From: Campylobacterales bacterium
GTDB lineage: Bacteria > Campylobacterota > Campylobacteria > Campylobacterales > Arcobacteraceae
DNA: 23,579 bases
Direction of reading: 5' to 3'
Assembly: GCA_027064245.1 (NCBI GenBank)
Contig: JAMOPZ010000005.1
Coordinates: 1-23,579, forward strand
The notes below the pieces were generated by a model. The model did no database searches. It worked only from the letters and a program-made list of their open reading frames with translations, and had not been told where the DNA came from. Positions within the stretch are counted from its first letter, which is position 1, and every line of letters starts with the position of its first letter. A program made the position numbers and the translations under genes. This document shows, piece by piece, positions 16,808-23,579 of the stretch.

Positions 16808-18013
16808 TTAATTTAAATATTTTAATAAAGTTAAATCATTTAACTTTGAAATAGTAGAATACAATGCACTATATGTCATCTCTAGGGCTTTAGAATCCAT
16901 AGAAAGTTTTGTAAGATCAGCACCTCCATATTGTTGTAAAAGTATATTATAATTTGTAATTTTTGCTTCATTTTTTTCATAAGCTACATCAAATACTTTA
17001 TTTCTTCCACCTAGTTCCCCATGTCCTATATTTGTGGCATTGTATTGTTTTGCAGTGTGATCTAAACCTGTTCTTAATGTATCATCTACAACATCATCAT
17101 CAACAGTAGCACCTGCTGTTCCATCAAGTTGAGTTACTTTTCCTTCAAGTGCATTTATAACAATATTTAAATCATCAAAATAATTATGTTTAGCTTCAAA
17201 AACTCTTCCTGCTGGTTGATCAGGAAGTGCATCAATAGTATAAGTAGCTTGTACTGCTTGTGAATCATCTGTAGCTTCCTGTTCATCTGTATCTGAATCT
17301 ATACTTAATTCAATTGCTGGATCATATAATTTACCGTTATGATCATATTTTTGAAGTTTATCTTTTGCATCATTTAACTTCCATTCATTTCCATTTTCAT
17401 CTATTATTCTCTCTCCTGCACTAAATGTAAATGATTCTCCTGCACCAGCTTTACTTGCTGTATAAAAGTTTACATCATAAGCAGTGATCCCTCTATCTCT
17501 ATAACTACCAGGTGCTACTGCTATTTGTCTTAAAAAACCATTTCCCTCATAAGTAACTTTACCATTTAATTTATAGTCTTTATCTTTTATTATAGCCCTT
17601 GTTGTTGTATCTGAACCTGAAAATACAAATTCCCCATCAACTTCAGTATTTGATTGGTCTATAAGATTTTCTCTCATCCCTCTCATATTTGTAGCAAGAG
17701 CTAGCTTATCATCTCTATCCATACCATCATTTAAAGATTTAAGTAGATCTACTTTTATATCTTCTAATATCTGCTTATCATCTGCTACACTTCGATCTGC
17801 ACTATCATTAATAGCTTTAGATTTAACTAGCTGTAGATCTAAATCTTTTGTTACTCTTAATTTATCTTCAAGATTATTTAGTGTTGCAAACAAAGTAGAA
17901 TCATCACTACCATCTTTAATAGCTTTTCCTGACCCCATAGAATAACTTATTTGTGCATTTTTTGTATTTAAATTATTTACATAATATAACATTGTTCTTG
18001 ATGTATCAATCAT
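16808..18013 (-). CDS. flgL: flagellar hook-filament junction protein FlgL (HAP3)
   Basis: Forms the junction between hook and filament after export through the FlhA/FliI apparatus. The 401 residues have the flagellin-like coiled ends: N-terminal TSRTMLYYVNNLNTKNAQIS with KAIKDGSDD, and C-terminal ALEMTYSALYSTISKLNDLTLLKYLN (read in two parts). EFVFSGSDT (127-135) is a family mark. The central ~150-330 is variable and acidic (for example DSDTDEQEATDD, and VDDDVVDD), as expected of surface-exposed domains. The ATG lies inside the last codons of fliI (8-base overlap), with AAGGGG upstream. Confidence 0.9.
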   Translation of the reverse strand: MIDTSRTMLYYVNNLNTKNAQISYSMGSGKAIKDGSDDSTLFATLNNLEDKLRVTKDLDLQLVKSKAINDSADRSVADDKQILEDIKVDLLKSLNDGMDRDDKLALATNMRGMRENLIDQSNTEVDGEFVFSGSDTTTRAIIKDKDYKLNGKVTYEGNGFLRQIAVAPGSYRDRGITAYDVNFYTASKAGAGESFTFSAGERIIDENGNEWKLNDAKDKLQKYDHNGKLYDPAIELSIDSDTDEQEATDDSQAVQATYTIDALPDQPAGRVFEAKHNYFDDLNIVINALEGKVTQLDGTAGATVDDDVVDDTLRTGLDHTAKQYNATNIGHGELGGRNKVFDVAYEKNEAKITNYNILLQQYGGADLTKLSMDSKALEMTYSALYSTISKLNDLTLLKYLN

Positions 18014-19316
18014 TTGTCACCCCTTCTAACATACTTACAATTTTATTGTAAGAATAAATTTCATTAACTCCTTGAGTTAAGAACTCACGAATTTTATCTT
18101 TTTTCAATAAAGCCATATCTAACTCTTTGTCCATGCCACGCTTATACGCACCAACACGAAGTAAAACTTCATTTTCTTTTATAAGAGATAATACCCTTTT
18201 TAACTTTAAAAAGTTATTATATTGTTCCTTAGATATAACTTTATCTATTACCCTTGAAGCACTTTGAAGTATATCTATAGGTGGATAAAGCCCCTCTTCT
18301 GTTAATTTTCTACTTAAAACTATATGTCCATCTAATATAGATCTACTTTGATCTGCTATTGGATCACTCATATCATCACCATCTACTAATACTGTAAAAA
18401 ATGCCGTAATTGTACCTAATCTATTTGATCCTGCTCTTTCCATAAGTTGAGGAAGAAGTGCAAATACACTAGGTGGATAGCCTTTTTGAGTAGGAGGTTC
18501 ACCAGTACTTAATCCTATTTCCCTTTGAGCCATAGCAAATCGTGTTACACTATCCATCATAAGAAGTACATCATGCCCTTTATCTCTAAAAAATTCAGCT
18601 ACTGCCATAGATGTAAATGCTGCATATTTTCTCATTAATGATGATTCATCACTAGTTGCTGTTATGATTACTGTATTTTCAAGATTATTTCCAAGATTAT
18701 AATGGATAAATTCAGGTATTTCACGACCCCTTTCTCCAACTAATGCTATTACTTTTATTTGAGCTTCACAACCTTTTACAATCATACCCATTAAAGTAGA
18801 TTTTCCCACTCCAGATCCTGCAAAAATACCCACTTTTTGACCCTTACCACATGTAAGCATAGAATCTATTGTTTTTACACCTGTGCTAAATTTTTGATCA
18901 ATAATTCCTCTTTCAAGTGGAGACATCGCTTCTCTATTTATAGGAAAACTCTCTTCAAGATTTGTAAGCTTACCTTTGCCATCTATAGGATCCCCTAAAG
19001 CATTTATAACTCTTCCTAAAAGTCCATATCCACACTTTATATTTAAACCCTCTTTTTGTAAATAAACCTTATCATCTATTCTAAAACCATCTATAAAAGA
19101 AAAAGGCACTATTGTAAAAGATTGATCATCTATAGAAGCTATCATACCTAAAACAGTATATAGATGAGCAACTGACTCAACTTTTACAATATCTCCAATA
19201 GCAACATCCAAGCCATTTGCTATTATTGTAGTATTTGTAATATTTATTATTCTTCCAAAAGGAACAGATAAGTTAGCTGAATCTAAATTGTTTAAAAATG
19301 CATCTATATCGGTCAA
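18006..19316 (-). CDS. fliI: flagellar export ATPase FliI
   Basis: Cytoplasmic hexameric ATPase that delivers export substrates to the FlhA gate. The 436 residues follow the F1-beta-like fold: Walker A AGSGVGKS (166-173), ERGREIPEF (195-203), Walker B VLLMMD (250-255), then the type III ATPase stretch AMAQREIGLSTGEPPTQKGYPPS (read in parts). The start is a TTG: TAAAGGG, which includes the stop of the upstream M99 gene, lies six bases before it, and no ATG occurs before about codon 58. FliI sits directly behind a peptidoglycan carboxypeptidase gene and overlaps flgL by eight bases. Confidence 0.96.
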   Translation of the reverse strand: MTDIDAFLNNLDSANLSVPFGRIINITNTTIIANGLDVAIGDIVKVESVAHLYTVLGMIASIDDQSFTIVPFSFIDGFRIDDKVYLQKEGLNIKCGYGLLGRVINALGDPIDGKGKLTNLEESFPINREAMSPLERGIIDQKFSTGVKTIDSMLTCGKGQKVGIFAGSGVGKSTLMGMIVKGCEAQIKVIALVGERGREIPEFIHYNLGNNLENTVIITATSDESSLMRKYAAFTSMAVAEFFRDKGHDVLLMMDSVTRFAMAQREIGLSTGEPPTQKGYPPSVFALLPQLMERAGSNRLGTITAFFTVLVDGDDMSDPIADQSRSILDGHIVLSRKLTEEGLYPPIDILQSASRVIDKVISKEQYNNFLKLKRVLSLIKENEVLLRVGAYKRGMDKELDMALLKKDKIREFLTQGVNEIYSYNKIVSMLEGVTND

Positions 19317-19326
19317 ATTATACCCT

Positions 19327-20907
19327 TTATTTAAACTTTATTACTATCATACCCACAAATTTATTATTTTTATAAAACTCTGCTCGATATTTTTTTCCCG
19401 TTCTATCTATAGAAAATCGTTTTATCATATGCTTATATTTTATAGTTTTATCTGTTTCTATACCACCTTTTGTTGTATATCCTATAATATTTACTCTGTA
19501 ACCTTCTGGTCGTTTTATTAAAAAAGAATCCGAAACTTCCACAATATCACCAAAATGAACTTTTTTATTACTATTATCAACAATTATATCTATAGCTAAT
19601 TGTTCTTTTAGATGCTTAATATAGTCAGCTTTTAATTTAAATAATCTTCTATTACCATAATATATAGTGTATATATCTTTTTCTCTAATAATTGATATTA
19701 GAGGATTTGATGGTACAAAATCTATAGTACCATCCTCTCTTACTGGAAAATATTTTAAAATATTTCTTATTTTTGATAAAGGAAGATTAATTTTACCATC
19801 ATAAAGTGATATCTCTATATCATTATCAAAAATATTTTTAATAACTTGTGGATTTAGATTAAATTTTCTTTTATATTTTATACCCATTTGATCCATTAAA
19901 GATTCTATTGAAAGAAGCTTATAATATACTCTTTGTTCTGTTGTTAAATCTTTGCTAGATTCATTTCCTAAAGCTGCTTTATTATGGGTAATAGCAAAAT
20001 ATGTTAAAGTTTTTGCCATCTCTTTTTCTTCAAAGGTTTTTTTAAATTTTGTATGGGTATTTTTTGTACGAAATTTATCCTCTTCTTTTAATAATTTTTT
20101 ATTTACATTATTACAAATTTTATCTGATATCTCTTTTATATTACTATATCTAGTAACATTTGGTAAAATATTTTGATCTATTATAGATGCATTTCCCCAT
20201 TTTGATGGATTATGATTTTTATCTATATATTTTGGTCTATAATACCCACTTCCATCATGAAGATTTATAACCATAGATATATGAGGATCCAAAATATAAC
20301 TTTTCATTCTTTGTACCAATTCATAATCAGGATCATCTTTTGATAATGTTGCAAATTTTCTATTTAAATCTCCAAAAGGACCTCTATTTCTTTTAATAAT
20401 AGAATAAAAATTAAAATTAGGTACTACCCAAATAGATCCTTTAGTTATTTTATAATGAGTTGCTATAAGTGATGCTGCCATAAAACCACCTGGTTCATCA
20501 CCTTGAATACCACCTACTATTAAAAGTGTATTATTTGTATCAAATCCTTTTTTTATAATATCAAAACTTAATGTTTTAGAAGCTACACTATTAGTACAAC
20601 TACTTCTTTGTAAAATTTGTTTTGGATAGGATTTACAAGTTAAAGTTTTTATATCTTTTATTGGTTGATTAACTTTTTTTTTCTTATAAACTATCTCTTG
20701 TTTTACTTTCTTTTGTTGAACTATTTTTTGTTTAGTTTTATCTTTAACTATAACTGGTTGTTTTTTAGTAATATTTTTTACATTTGATTTTTCTAAACTA
20801 ATATGTTTTATAGTCTCTTGATATGGTTGATTTTTTTCATTACATGCTGTAACTAAAAAAGGTACAACTAATAGTGCTAGAAGTACCTTGTAACTATTTT
20901 TTTTCAA
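19327..20907 (-). CDS. M99-family metallocarboxypeptidase lipoprotein (Csd4/Pgp1-like)
   Basis: Likely trims peptidoglycan tripeptides to dipeptides (DL-carboxypeptidase), the activity of H. pylori Csd4 and C. jejuni Pgp1 that sets helical shape. A lipoprotein signal ends in LVTAC (C22). A lysine/glutamine-rich stretch (~34-85) tethers the enzyme. The catalytic domain has GGIQGDEPGG (132-141) and NLHDGSGYY (215-223). Q135, E138 and H217 match the unusual Gln-Glu-His zinc set reported for Csd4. VPNFNF and RGPFGDLNR follow the family. At 526 residues it is longer than Csd4 (~440), mostly from the tether and the C-terminal domains. The start is TTG, with AAAGG nine bases upstream inside the end of the M15 gene. 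Confidence 0.88.
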   Translation of the reverse strand: MKKNSYKVLLALLVVPFLVTACNEKNQPYQETIKHISLEKSNVKNITKKQPVIVKDKTKQKIVQQKKVKQEIVYKKKKVNQPIKDIKTLTCKSYPKQILQRSSCTNSVASKTLSFDIIKKGFDTNNTLLIVGGIQGDEPGGFMAASLIATHYKITKGSIWVVPNFNFYSIIKRNRGPFGDLNRKFATLSKDDPDYELVQRMKSYILDPHISMVINLHDGSGYYRPKYIDKNHNPSKWGNASIIDQNILPNVTRYSNIKEISDKICNNVNKKLLKEEDKFRTKNTHTKFKKTFEEKEMAKTLTYFAITHNKAALGNESSKDLTTEQRVYYKLLSIESLMDQMGIKYKRKFNLNPQVIKNIFDNDIEISLYDGKINLPLSKIRNILKYFPVREDGTIDFVPSNPLISIIREKDIYTIYYGNRRLFKLKADYIKHLKEQLAIDIIVDNSNKKVHFGDIVEVSDSFLIKRPEGYRVNIIGYTTKGGIETDKTIKYKHMIKRFSIDRTGKKYRAEFYKNNKFVGMIVIKFK

Positions 20908-20908
20908 A

Positions 20909-21658
20909 TTATATAACCTTTATATGCCATGGTTCATATCTAACACCATCTTTATTATTTGTTTTGTATCTTATATCTACATAAGTTAATTTTCTTATTG
21001 CCCTAAACTCTTGAGTTTTTGCAAATGCAGCTGTGAAATTTTTGTATCCCCACCCTTTTTTACCTATATCAAAATCATGTATTGTATGATAAGAAAATGC
21101 AGGAGGGGCTATAACCCTTGAAGCCTTTGCTAAATCACCATTATATTTTTTTAGTTTATTTAAGTATAAATCTAATTGTTTTATAACATTTCTAATTCCA
21201 GATGTGAGAATAAGATCACTATGAACATCTTTTAATATTCTTCCATAATCTTCAAGAGGTTTACCTTTGTACAAAAAATGTCCAGAGTGTGGTATCTTTA
21301 CAATCTCTTTTTTATTTACACTATATGTGAGGTTAGGAACTGTTTTTTTACCATAAAACTTAAACTCTTTGGGATCACTAAAAAAAAGTTTTTCTATAAA
21401 ATCTTGCTCTTTTTTTGTAAATGCTCCTACATAAGAGTAATTTCTACCGTAAAATAAAGCTCTATCATAAGAGATAATATTAAAATTTGCATATCCTACA
21501 TATCTTTTTAAAGCTTTTAATCGCTTTTTTAAAATATACGCTGTATGCATATCATCTTTTGTAAGATATATATCACCTCTATGATCTATAAAATCTTTTG
21601 CCATAATTGGACTTAATGCTGATAATAATAAAAATGTTCGTCTATCCATAATGCCCAT
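20909..21658 (-). CDS. M15-family D-Ala-D-Ala/L,D-carboxypeptidase-like protein
   Basis: A probable periplasmic zinc peptidase acting on peptidoglycan stem peptides. An N-terminal twin-arginine-like signal (DRRTFLLLSALSPIMA) leads a 249-residue protein. The C-terminal part has LTSGIRN (151-157), APPAFSYHTIHDFDIG (read from 184) and EPWHI (242-246), the VanY/M15 layout. H191, D197 and H245 are the likely zinc ligands and E242 the likely general base. The H-to-D spacing is one residue shorter than the common SxHxxGxAxD. AGGA lies four bases before the first ATG; a second ATG three codons on is possible. One base separates it from the M99 gene, forming a peptidoglycan-trimming pair. Confidence 0.8.
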   Translation of the reverse strand: MGIMDRRTFLLLSALSPIMAKDFIDHRGDIYLTKDDMHTAYILKKRLKALKRYVGYANFNIISYDRALFYGRNYSYVGAFTKKEQDFIEKLFFSDPKEFKFYGKKTVPNLTYSVNKKEIVKIPHSGHFLYKGKPLEDYGRILKDVHSDLILTSGIRNVIKQLDLYLNKLKKYNGDLAKASRVIAPPAFSYHTIHDFDIGKKGWGYKNFTAAFAKTQEFRAIRKLTYVDIRYKTNNKDGVRYEPWHIKVI

Positions 21659-21664
21659 TATATC

Positions 21665-22033
21665 CTATTTTAGCTTTAAAATTAAATTTTTATAAAAAAT
21701 ATCACTATTTTTTAAGTTTAATTGAGAATCTCTTTGTTTTTTACCCCAAGTAGGCTCAGGAAAATAACTATCATTTTTAAATCTAGCTTGTATATGAAAA
21801 TGAACGAGTGGCATATAGTTGCCAAAAGAAGCTATATTTACTTTAGTAGGTTCAAAATAGTTTAACATCTCTATTTCTATAATATTTAGTACTCTTAATA
21901 TCTCAAGTTGTAACTCATTTGAACATTGACTAAACTCTTTTATAGGCTCTTTTGTAAATATCTTAAGCCAAGGTATCTCAAACTCTTCAATTGCTATTTT
22001 AATTAAATCATTTTCATATAGATATCTCTCCAT
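21665..22033 (-). CDS. HIT-family nucleotide hydrolase/transferase-like protein
   Basis: 122 residues with the end of a histidine-triad fold: VNIASFGNYMPLVHFHIQARF (read around 65-85), then PEPTWGKKQ. This matches the proteobacterial Ap4A-hydrolase-like HIT group, whose members have N-A-S/G-x-G-N before the histidines and end in a P-x-W-G motif. The third triad position is glutamine (H78-F-H80-I-Q82), as in GalT-type members, so hydrolase activity cannot be assumed. Its ATG directly abuts the DUF493 stop (TAGATG), and the M15 gene follows six bases later. Confidence 0.8.
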   Translation of the reverse strand: MERYLYENDLIKIAIEEFEIPWLKIFTKEPIKEFSQCSNELQLEILRVLNIIEIEMLNYFEPTKVNIASFGNYMPLVHFHIQARFKNDSYFPEPTWGKKQRDSQLNLKNSDIFYKNLILKLK

Positions 22034-22297
22034 CTAAACCACCATCTTAATATCTTTATGTGAATGAAATTTTTTATGCAAATCTTCTCTATCTTTATCA
22101 CTATGCACTGTTAAATCTACATTATAACTTTTAAATTTTCCTTTTGCACTTGTTTTAGAATTTGTAATTTTATGTTCTCTATCTTCTAAAATTGTTTTCG
22201 TTATTTTTTTTGCATTCTTTTCATTTAAAAGTACTATTTTATAGCACCACTTACATGGATATTCAAGTTCAAGTTTATGATTGTTTAGATCTATCAT
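22034..22297 (-). CDS. DUF493 (YbeD/HP0495-like) small protein
   Basis: An 87-residue soluble alpha/beta protein resembling the DUF493/UPF0250 family (E. coli YbeD, H. pylori HP0495). It has a compact ferredoxin-like (ACT-like) pattern with FKSYNVDLTVHSD and a DREDLHKKFHSHKDIKMVV end (read in parts). The family's function is not settled; small-molecule or protein regulation is only a guess. Two cysteines lie near the start (CKWC, 15-18), an arrangement I would not use to call a redox role. The ATG overlaps the moaC stop (ATGA), with GGAG ten bases before it. Confidence 0.75.
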   Translation of the reverse strand: MIDLNNHKLELEYPCKWCYKIVLLNEKNAKKITKTILEDREHKITNSKTSAKGKFKSYNVDLTVHSDKDREDLHKKFHSHKDIKMVV

Positions 22298-22764
22298 CTA
22301 TTAAAATCTCCAGTTTTTCCACCACTTTTATGTTCAAGTTGAATATCACTTATTATCATACCTTTATCTATAGCTTTTACCATATCATATATTGTAAGAA
22401 GCCCAACAGATACTCCTGTAAGAGCTTCCATCTCAACTCCTGTTTGACCTTTTAGTTTTGTTTTTACTATAAGTTTAAATCCAGGAAGATCATCTATTTG
22501 TTCTACATCACAATTTATTCCACTTAAAAGTAAAGGATGACACATAGGGATAAGATCTGGAGTTTTTTTACTACCCATAATAGCTGCAATTACTGCTGTT
22601 TGAAGAACTGGACCTTTTTTGTTTTGATTTTCTACTACATTGTTAAATGCTTCTTGACTCATTTGTATTTTTCCACTTGCAATGGCTACTCTACTTGTAT
22701 CATCTTTTGCTGATACATCTACCATTTTTGGTCTATCATTTTGATCTAAATGTGTTAAATTCAT
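22294..22764 (-). CDS. moaC: cyclic pyranopterin monophosphate synthase MoaC
   Basis: Forms cyclic pyranopterin monophosphate from the MoaA product in molybdenum cofactor synthesis. Signature segments are MNLTHLD at the start, KMVDVSAK (13-20), LIPMCHPL (71-78), GVEMEALTGVS (109-119), IYDMVKAID (125-133) and KSGGKTGD near the end. D127 and K130 correspond to known catalytic residues. I place the start at 22764 (156 residues). AGGT lies about six bases before this ATG, known homologues begin here, and a longer start at 22794 would lie inside the -10 element. First gene of the long minus-strand run. No other moa genes are in view. Confidence 0.95.
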   Translation of the reverse strand: MNLTHLDQNDRPKMVDVSAKDDTSRVAIASGKIQMSQEAFNNVVENQNKKGPVLQTAVIAAIMGSKKTPDLIPMCHPLLLSGINCDVEQIDDLPGFKLIVKTKLKGQTGVEMEALTGVSVGLLTIYDMVKAIDKGMIISDIQLEHKSGGKTGDFNR

Positions 22765-22792
22765 ATTACTACCTATAATTTTATTTTTTGCC

Positions 22793-22798
22793 ATTATA
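22793..22798 (-). promoter_or_regulatory. -10 element of the moaC-led operon
   Basis: A perfect TATAAT on the minus strand overlaps the upstream candidate ATG at 22794. Transcription would start near 22786, giving a leader of about 22 bases to the ATG at 22764, with TAGGT (22771-22775) as ribosome binding site. This is the only clear promoter found for the 15-gene run. The rest of the gap up to rpsU is AT-rich, with a weak inverted repeat (ACAACT/AGTTGT, 22834-22854). Confidence 0.55.
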
Positions 22799-22908
22799 CT
22801 TAAAGTAATATTAAGATAAATTTAAGTAGAATCACAACTTAATTTTATAGTTGTAAAAAATATACCAAAAATACAACAAATCGATAAAAGAAAGTAGGTG
22901 ATGTTACA

Positions 22909-23121
22909 GTGCCAGGTATAAAAGTAAAAGATAGCGAATCATTTGACGAAGCATACAGAAGATTTAAAAAACAATGTGATAGAAGTTTGATCGTTACAGA
23001 AACAAGAGCAAGAAGATATTTTGAATCTAATCCAGAAAAGAAAAAGAAACAAAAAATCAATGCAAGAAAAAAAGCATTAAAAAAACTTTATATGTTAAGA
23101 AGATACGAGTCTAGACTGTAA
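22909..23121 (+). CDS. rpsU: 30S ribosomal protein S21
   Basis: A 70-residue, strongly basic small-subunit protein that helps mRNA base-pairing during initiation. It begins PGIKVKDSESFDEAYRRFKKQ after the initiator, has VTETRARRYFE, and ends KKLYMLRRYESRL; all are S21 marks in the Campylobacterota form. The start is GTG at 22909: AGGTG lies eight bases upstream, and the ATG at 22901 is out of frame. It stands alone on the plus strand, divergent from moaC, and is closed by a hairpin. Confidence 0.97.
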   Translation: MPGIKVKDSESFDEAYRRFKKQCDRSLIVTETRARRYFESNPEKKKKQKINARKKALKKLYMLRRYESRL

Positions 23122-23130
23122 TCTTTATAA

Positions 23131-23160
23131 AATAAAAGCCCTTTAAGTAGGGCTTTTATT
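23131..23160 (+). terminator. rpsU terminator
   Basis: A 12-bp stem, AATAAAAGCCCT (23131-23142) with its complement (23149-23160), encloses a six-base loop ten bases past the rpsU stop. On the plus strand it runs into TTTTATTCTTTATT. Beyond it, up to 23227, the DNA is AT-rich with no further gene. Confidence 0.88.
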
Positions 23161-23227
23161 CTTTATTAACATTCAAAAAATCAATAAAATCCAAAAATAA
23201 CATATTAAAAATATTAAAAGAGATAAG

Positions 23228-23545
23228 ATGACACAAGAAGAACTAAATAACTTATTAATCAATAATAGTGCAATGATGATATATTTCAGTGGTAAAAATT
23301 GTGGTGTTTGTAAAATACTTCAACCTCAAATTAAACAACTTTTAGATGAGAAATATACAAAAATATCTCAAATATATTTAGATGCTCAAGAAAACCAAGA
23401 ACTTTGTGGAACACTTGGTATCTTTACAGTACCTACTCTTATAATCTATTTTGATGGTAAAGAGTTTATAAAAAAAAGTAGAAATTTTAGTATTTTAGAA
23501 TTAGATAAAGATTTACAAAGACCTTATAATTTATTTTTTAATTAA
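23228..23545 (+). CDS. small thioredoxin-like protein
   Basis: A 105-residue thioredoxin-fold protein with strand MMIYFSG, active-site pair C25-G-V-C28, and cis-proline in FTVPTLI. It has no signal peptide, so it is cytoplasmic. It departs from classical thioredoxin (WCGPC): there is no tryptophan before the first cysteine, and the pair is CGVC. The C-terminus ends in an aromatic tail (RPYNLFFN). The ribosome binding site is weak (AAAGAGATAAG before the ATG). Its partner is unknown; the peroxiredoxin elsewhere in the window is a possible client, but nothing in the layout ties them. Confidence 0.82.
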   Translation: MTQEELNNLLINNSAMMIYFSGKNCGVCKILQPQIKQLLDEKYTKISQIYLDAQENQELCGTLGIFTVPTLIIYFDGKEFIKKSRNFSILELDKDLQRPYNLFFN

Positions 23546-23560
23546 AAAAATAAATTATAA
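23524..23560 (+). terminator. AT-only hairpin at the end of the thioredoxin-like gene
   Basis: Perfect 16-bp arms (23524-23539 and 23545-23560) made only of A and T overlap the last codons and the stop of the gene, with a five-base loop. A T-rich stretch (TATTTTATCTTT) follows. It may terminate or protect the transcript end. With no G-C pairs it is a weak intrinsic terminator by usual rules. Confidence 0.45.
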
Positions 23561-23579
23561 TATTTTATCTTTATTGATT

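Noticed and set aside
22834..22854. ACAACT-9-AGTTGT repeat between moaC and rpsU as an operator
   Set aside because: Six-base arms with a nine-base gap are easily found by chance here. No matching site was seen elsewhere in the window.
1..23579. CRISPR arrays, tRNA or rRNA genes, insertion sequences, integrase or toxin-antitoxin genes
   Set aside because: Looked for and not seen: no regularly spaced direct repeats, no tRNA-like cloverleaf, and no transposase or integrase motifs in any credible frame.

Overview
The window looks like a chromosomal segment of a Campylobacterota bacterium, most likely of the Arcobacter group; the family level is inference. Reasons: strongly A+T-rich DNA; a petABC cytochrome bc complex whose PetC is a membrane-anchored di-haem cytochrome c; a class II DAHP synthase; a Csd4/Pgp1-like M99 carboxypeptidase; a ribosomal protein S21 ending in the LRRYESRL form; and a DUF493 gene next to moaC. 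No mobile element, CRISPR array, tRNA or rRNA was seen. No gap between genes exceeds about 165 bases.

Left part (1-3798): a plus-strand gene open at the left edge, encoding a TPR/family-9-glycosyltransferase-like protein, meets a convergent minus-strand cluster purE > glutaredoxin > speA. Next (3961-7086) is the only sizeable plus-strand operon: Rieske protein, cytochrome b, di-haem cytochrome c, then a small cytochrome c'-like protein, closed by a strong hairpin terminator. It starts from a consensus TATAAT in the 162-base gap it shares with purE.

Middle (7143-9266): two minus-strand single-gene units, an RCK_C/COG3400-type protein and a 2-Cys peroxiredoxin. A bidirectional-looking terminator separates them, and a 23-base palindrome lies in the peroxiredoxin promoter.

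The main block (9364-22764) is a run of 15 minus-strand genes, overlapping or separated by at most 74 bases: moaC > DUF493 > HIT hydrolase > M15 peptidase > M99 lipoprotein carboxypeptidase > fliI > flgL > flhA > a one-TM protein > tal > class II DAHP synthase > a two-TM protein > a 27-residue one-TM protein > a DRE-TIM aldolase > bioA. It mixes cofactor synthesis, peptidoglycan trimming, flagellar export and filament junction, and carbon/aromatic metabolism. The 27-residue gene has an AGGAG ribosome binding site and a TAATG stop/start overlap with its upstream neighbour.

Right end (22909-23545): rpsU (GTG start) with its own terminator, then a small thioredoxin-like gene ending in a 16-bp AT-only hairpin.

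No obviously new multi-gene defence or mobile system was found. The best leads are the tiny membrane-protein pair, the peptidoglycan-peptidase pair joined to fliI, the c'-type cytochrome added to the bc operon, the 15-residue helix D histidine spacing in cytochrome b, and the palindrome before the peroxiredoxin.
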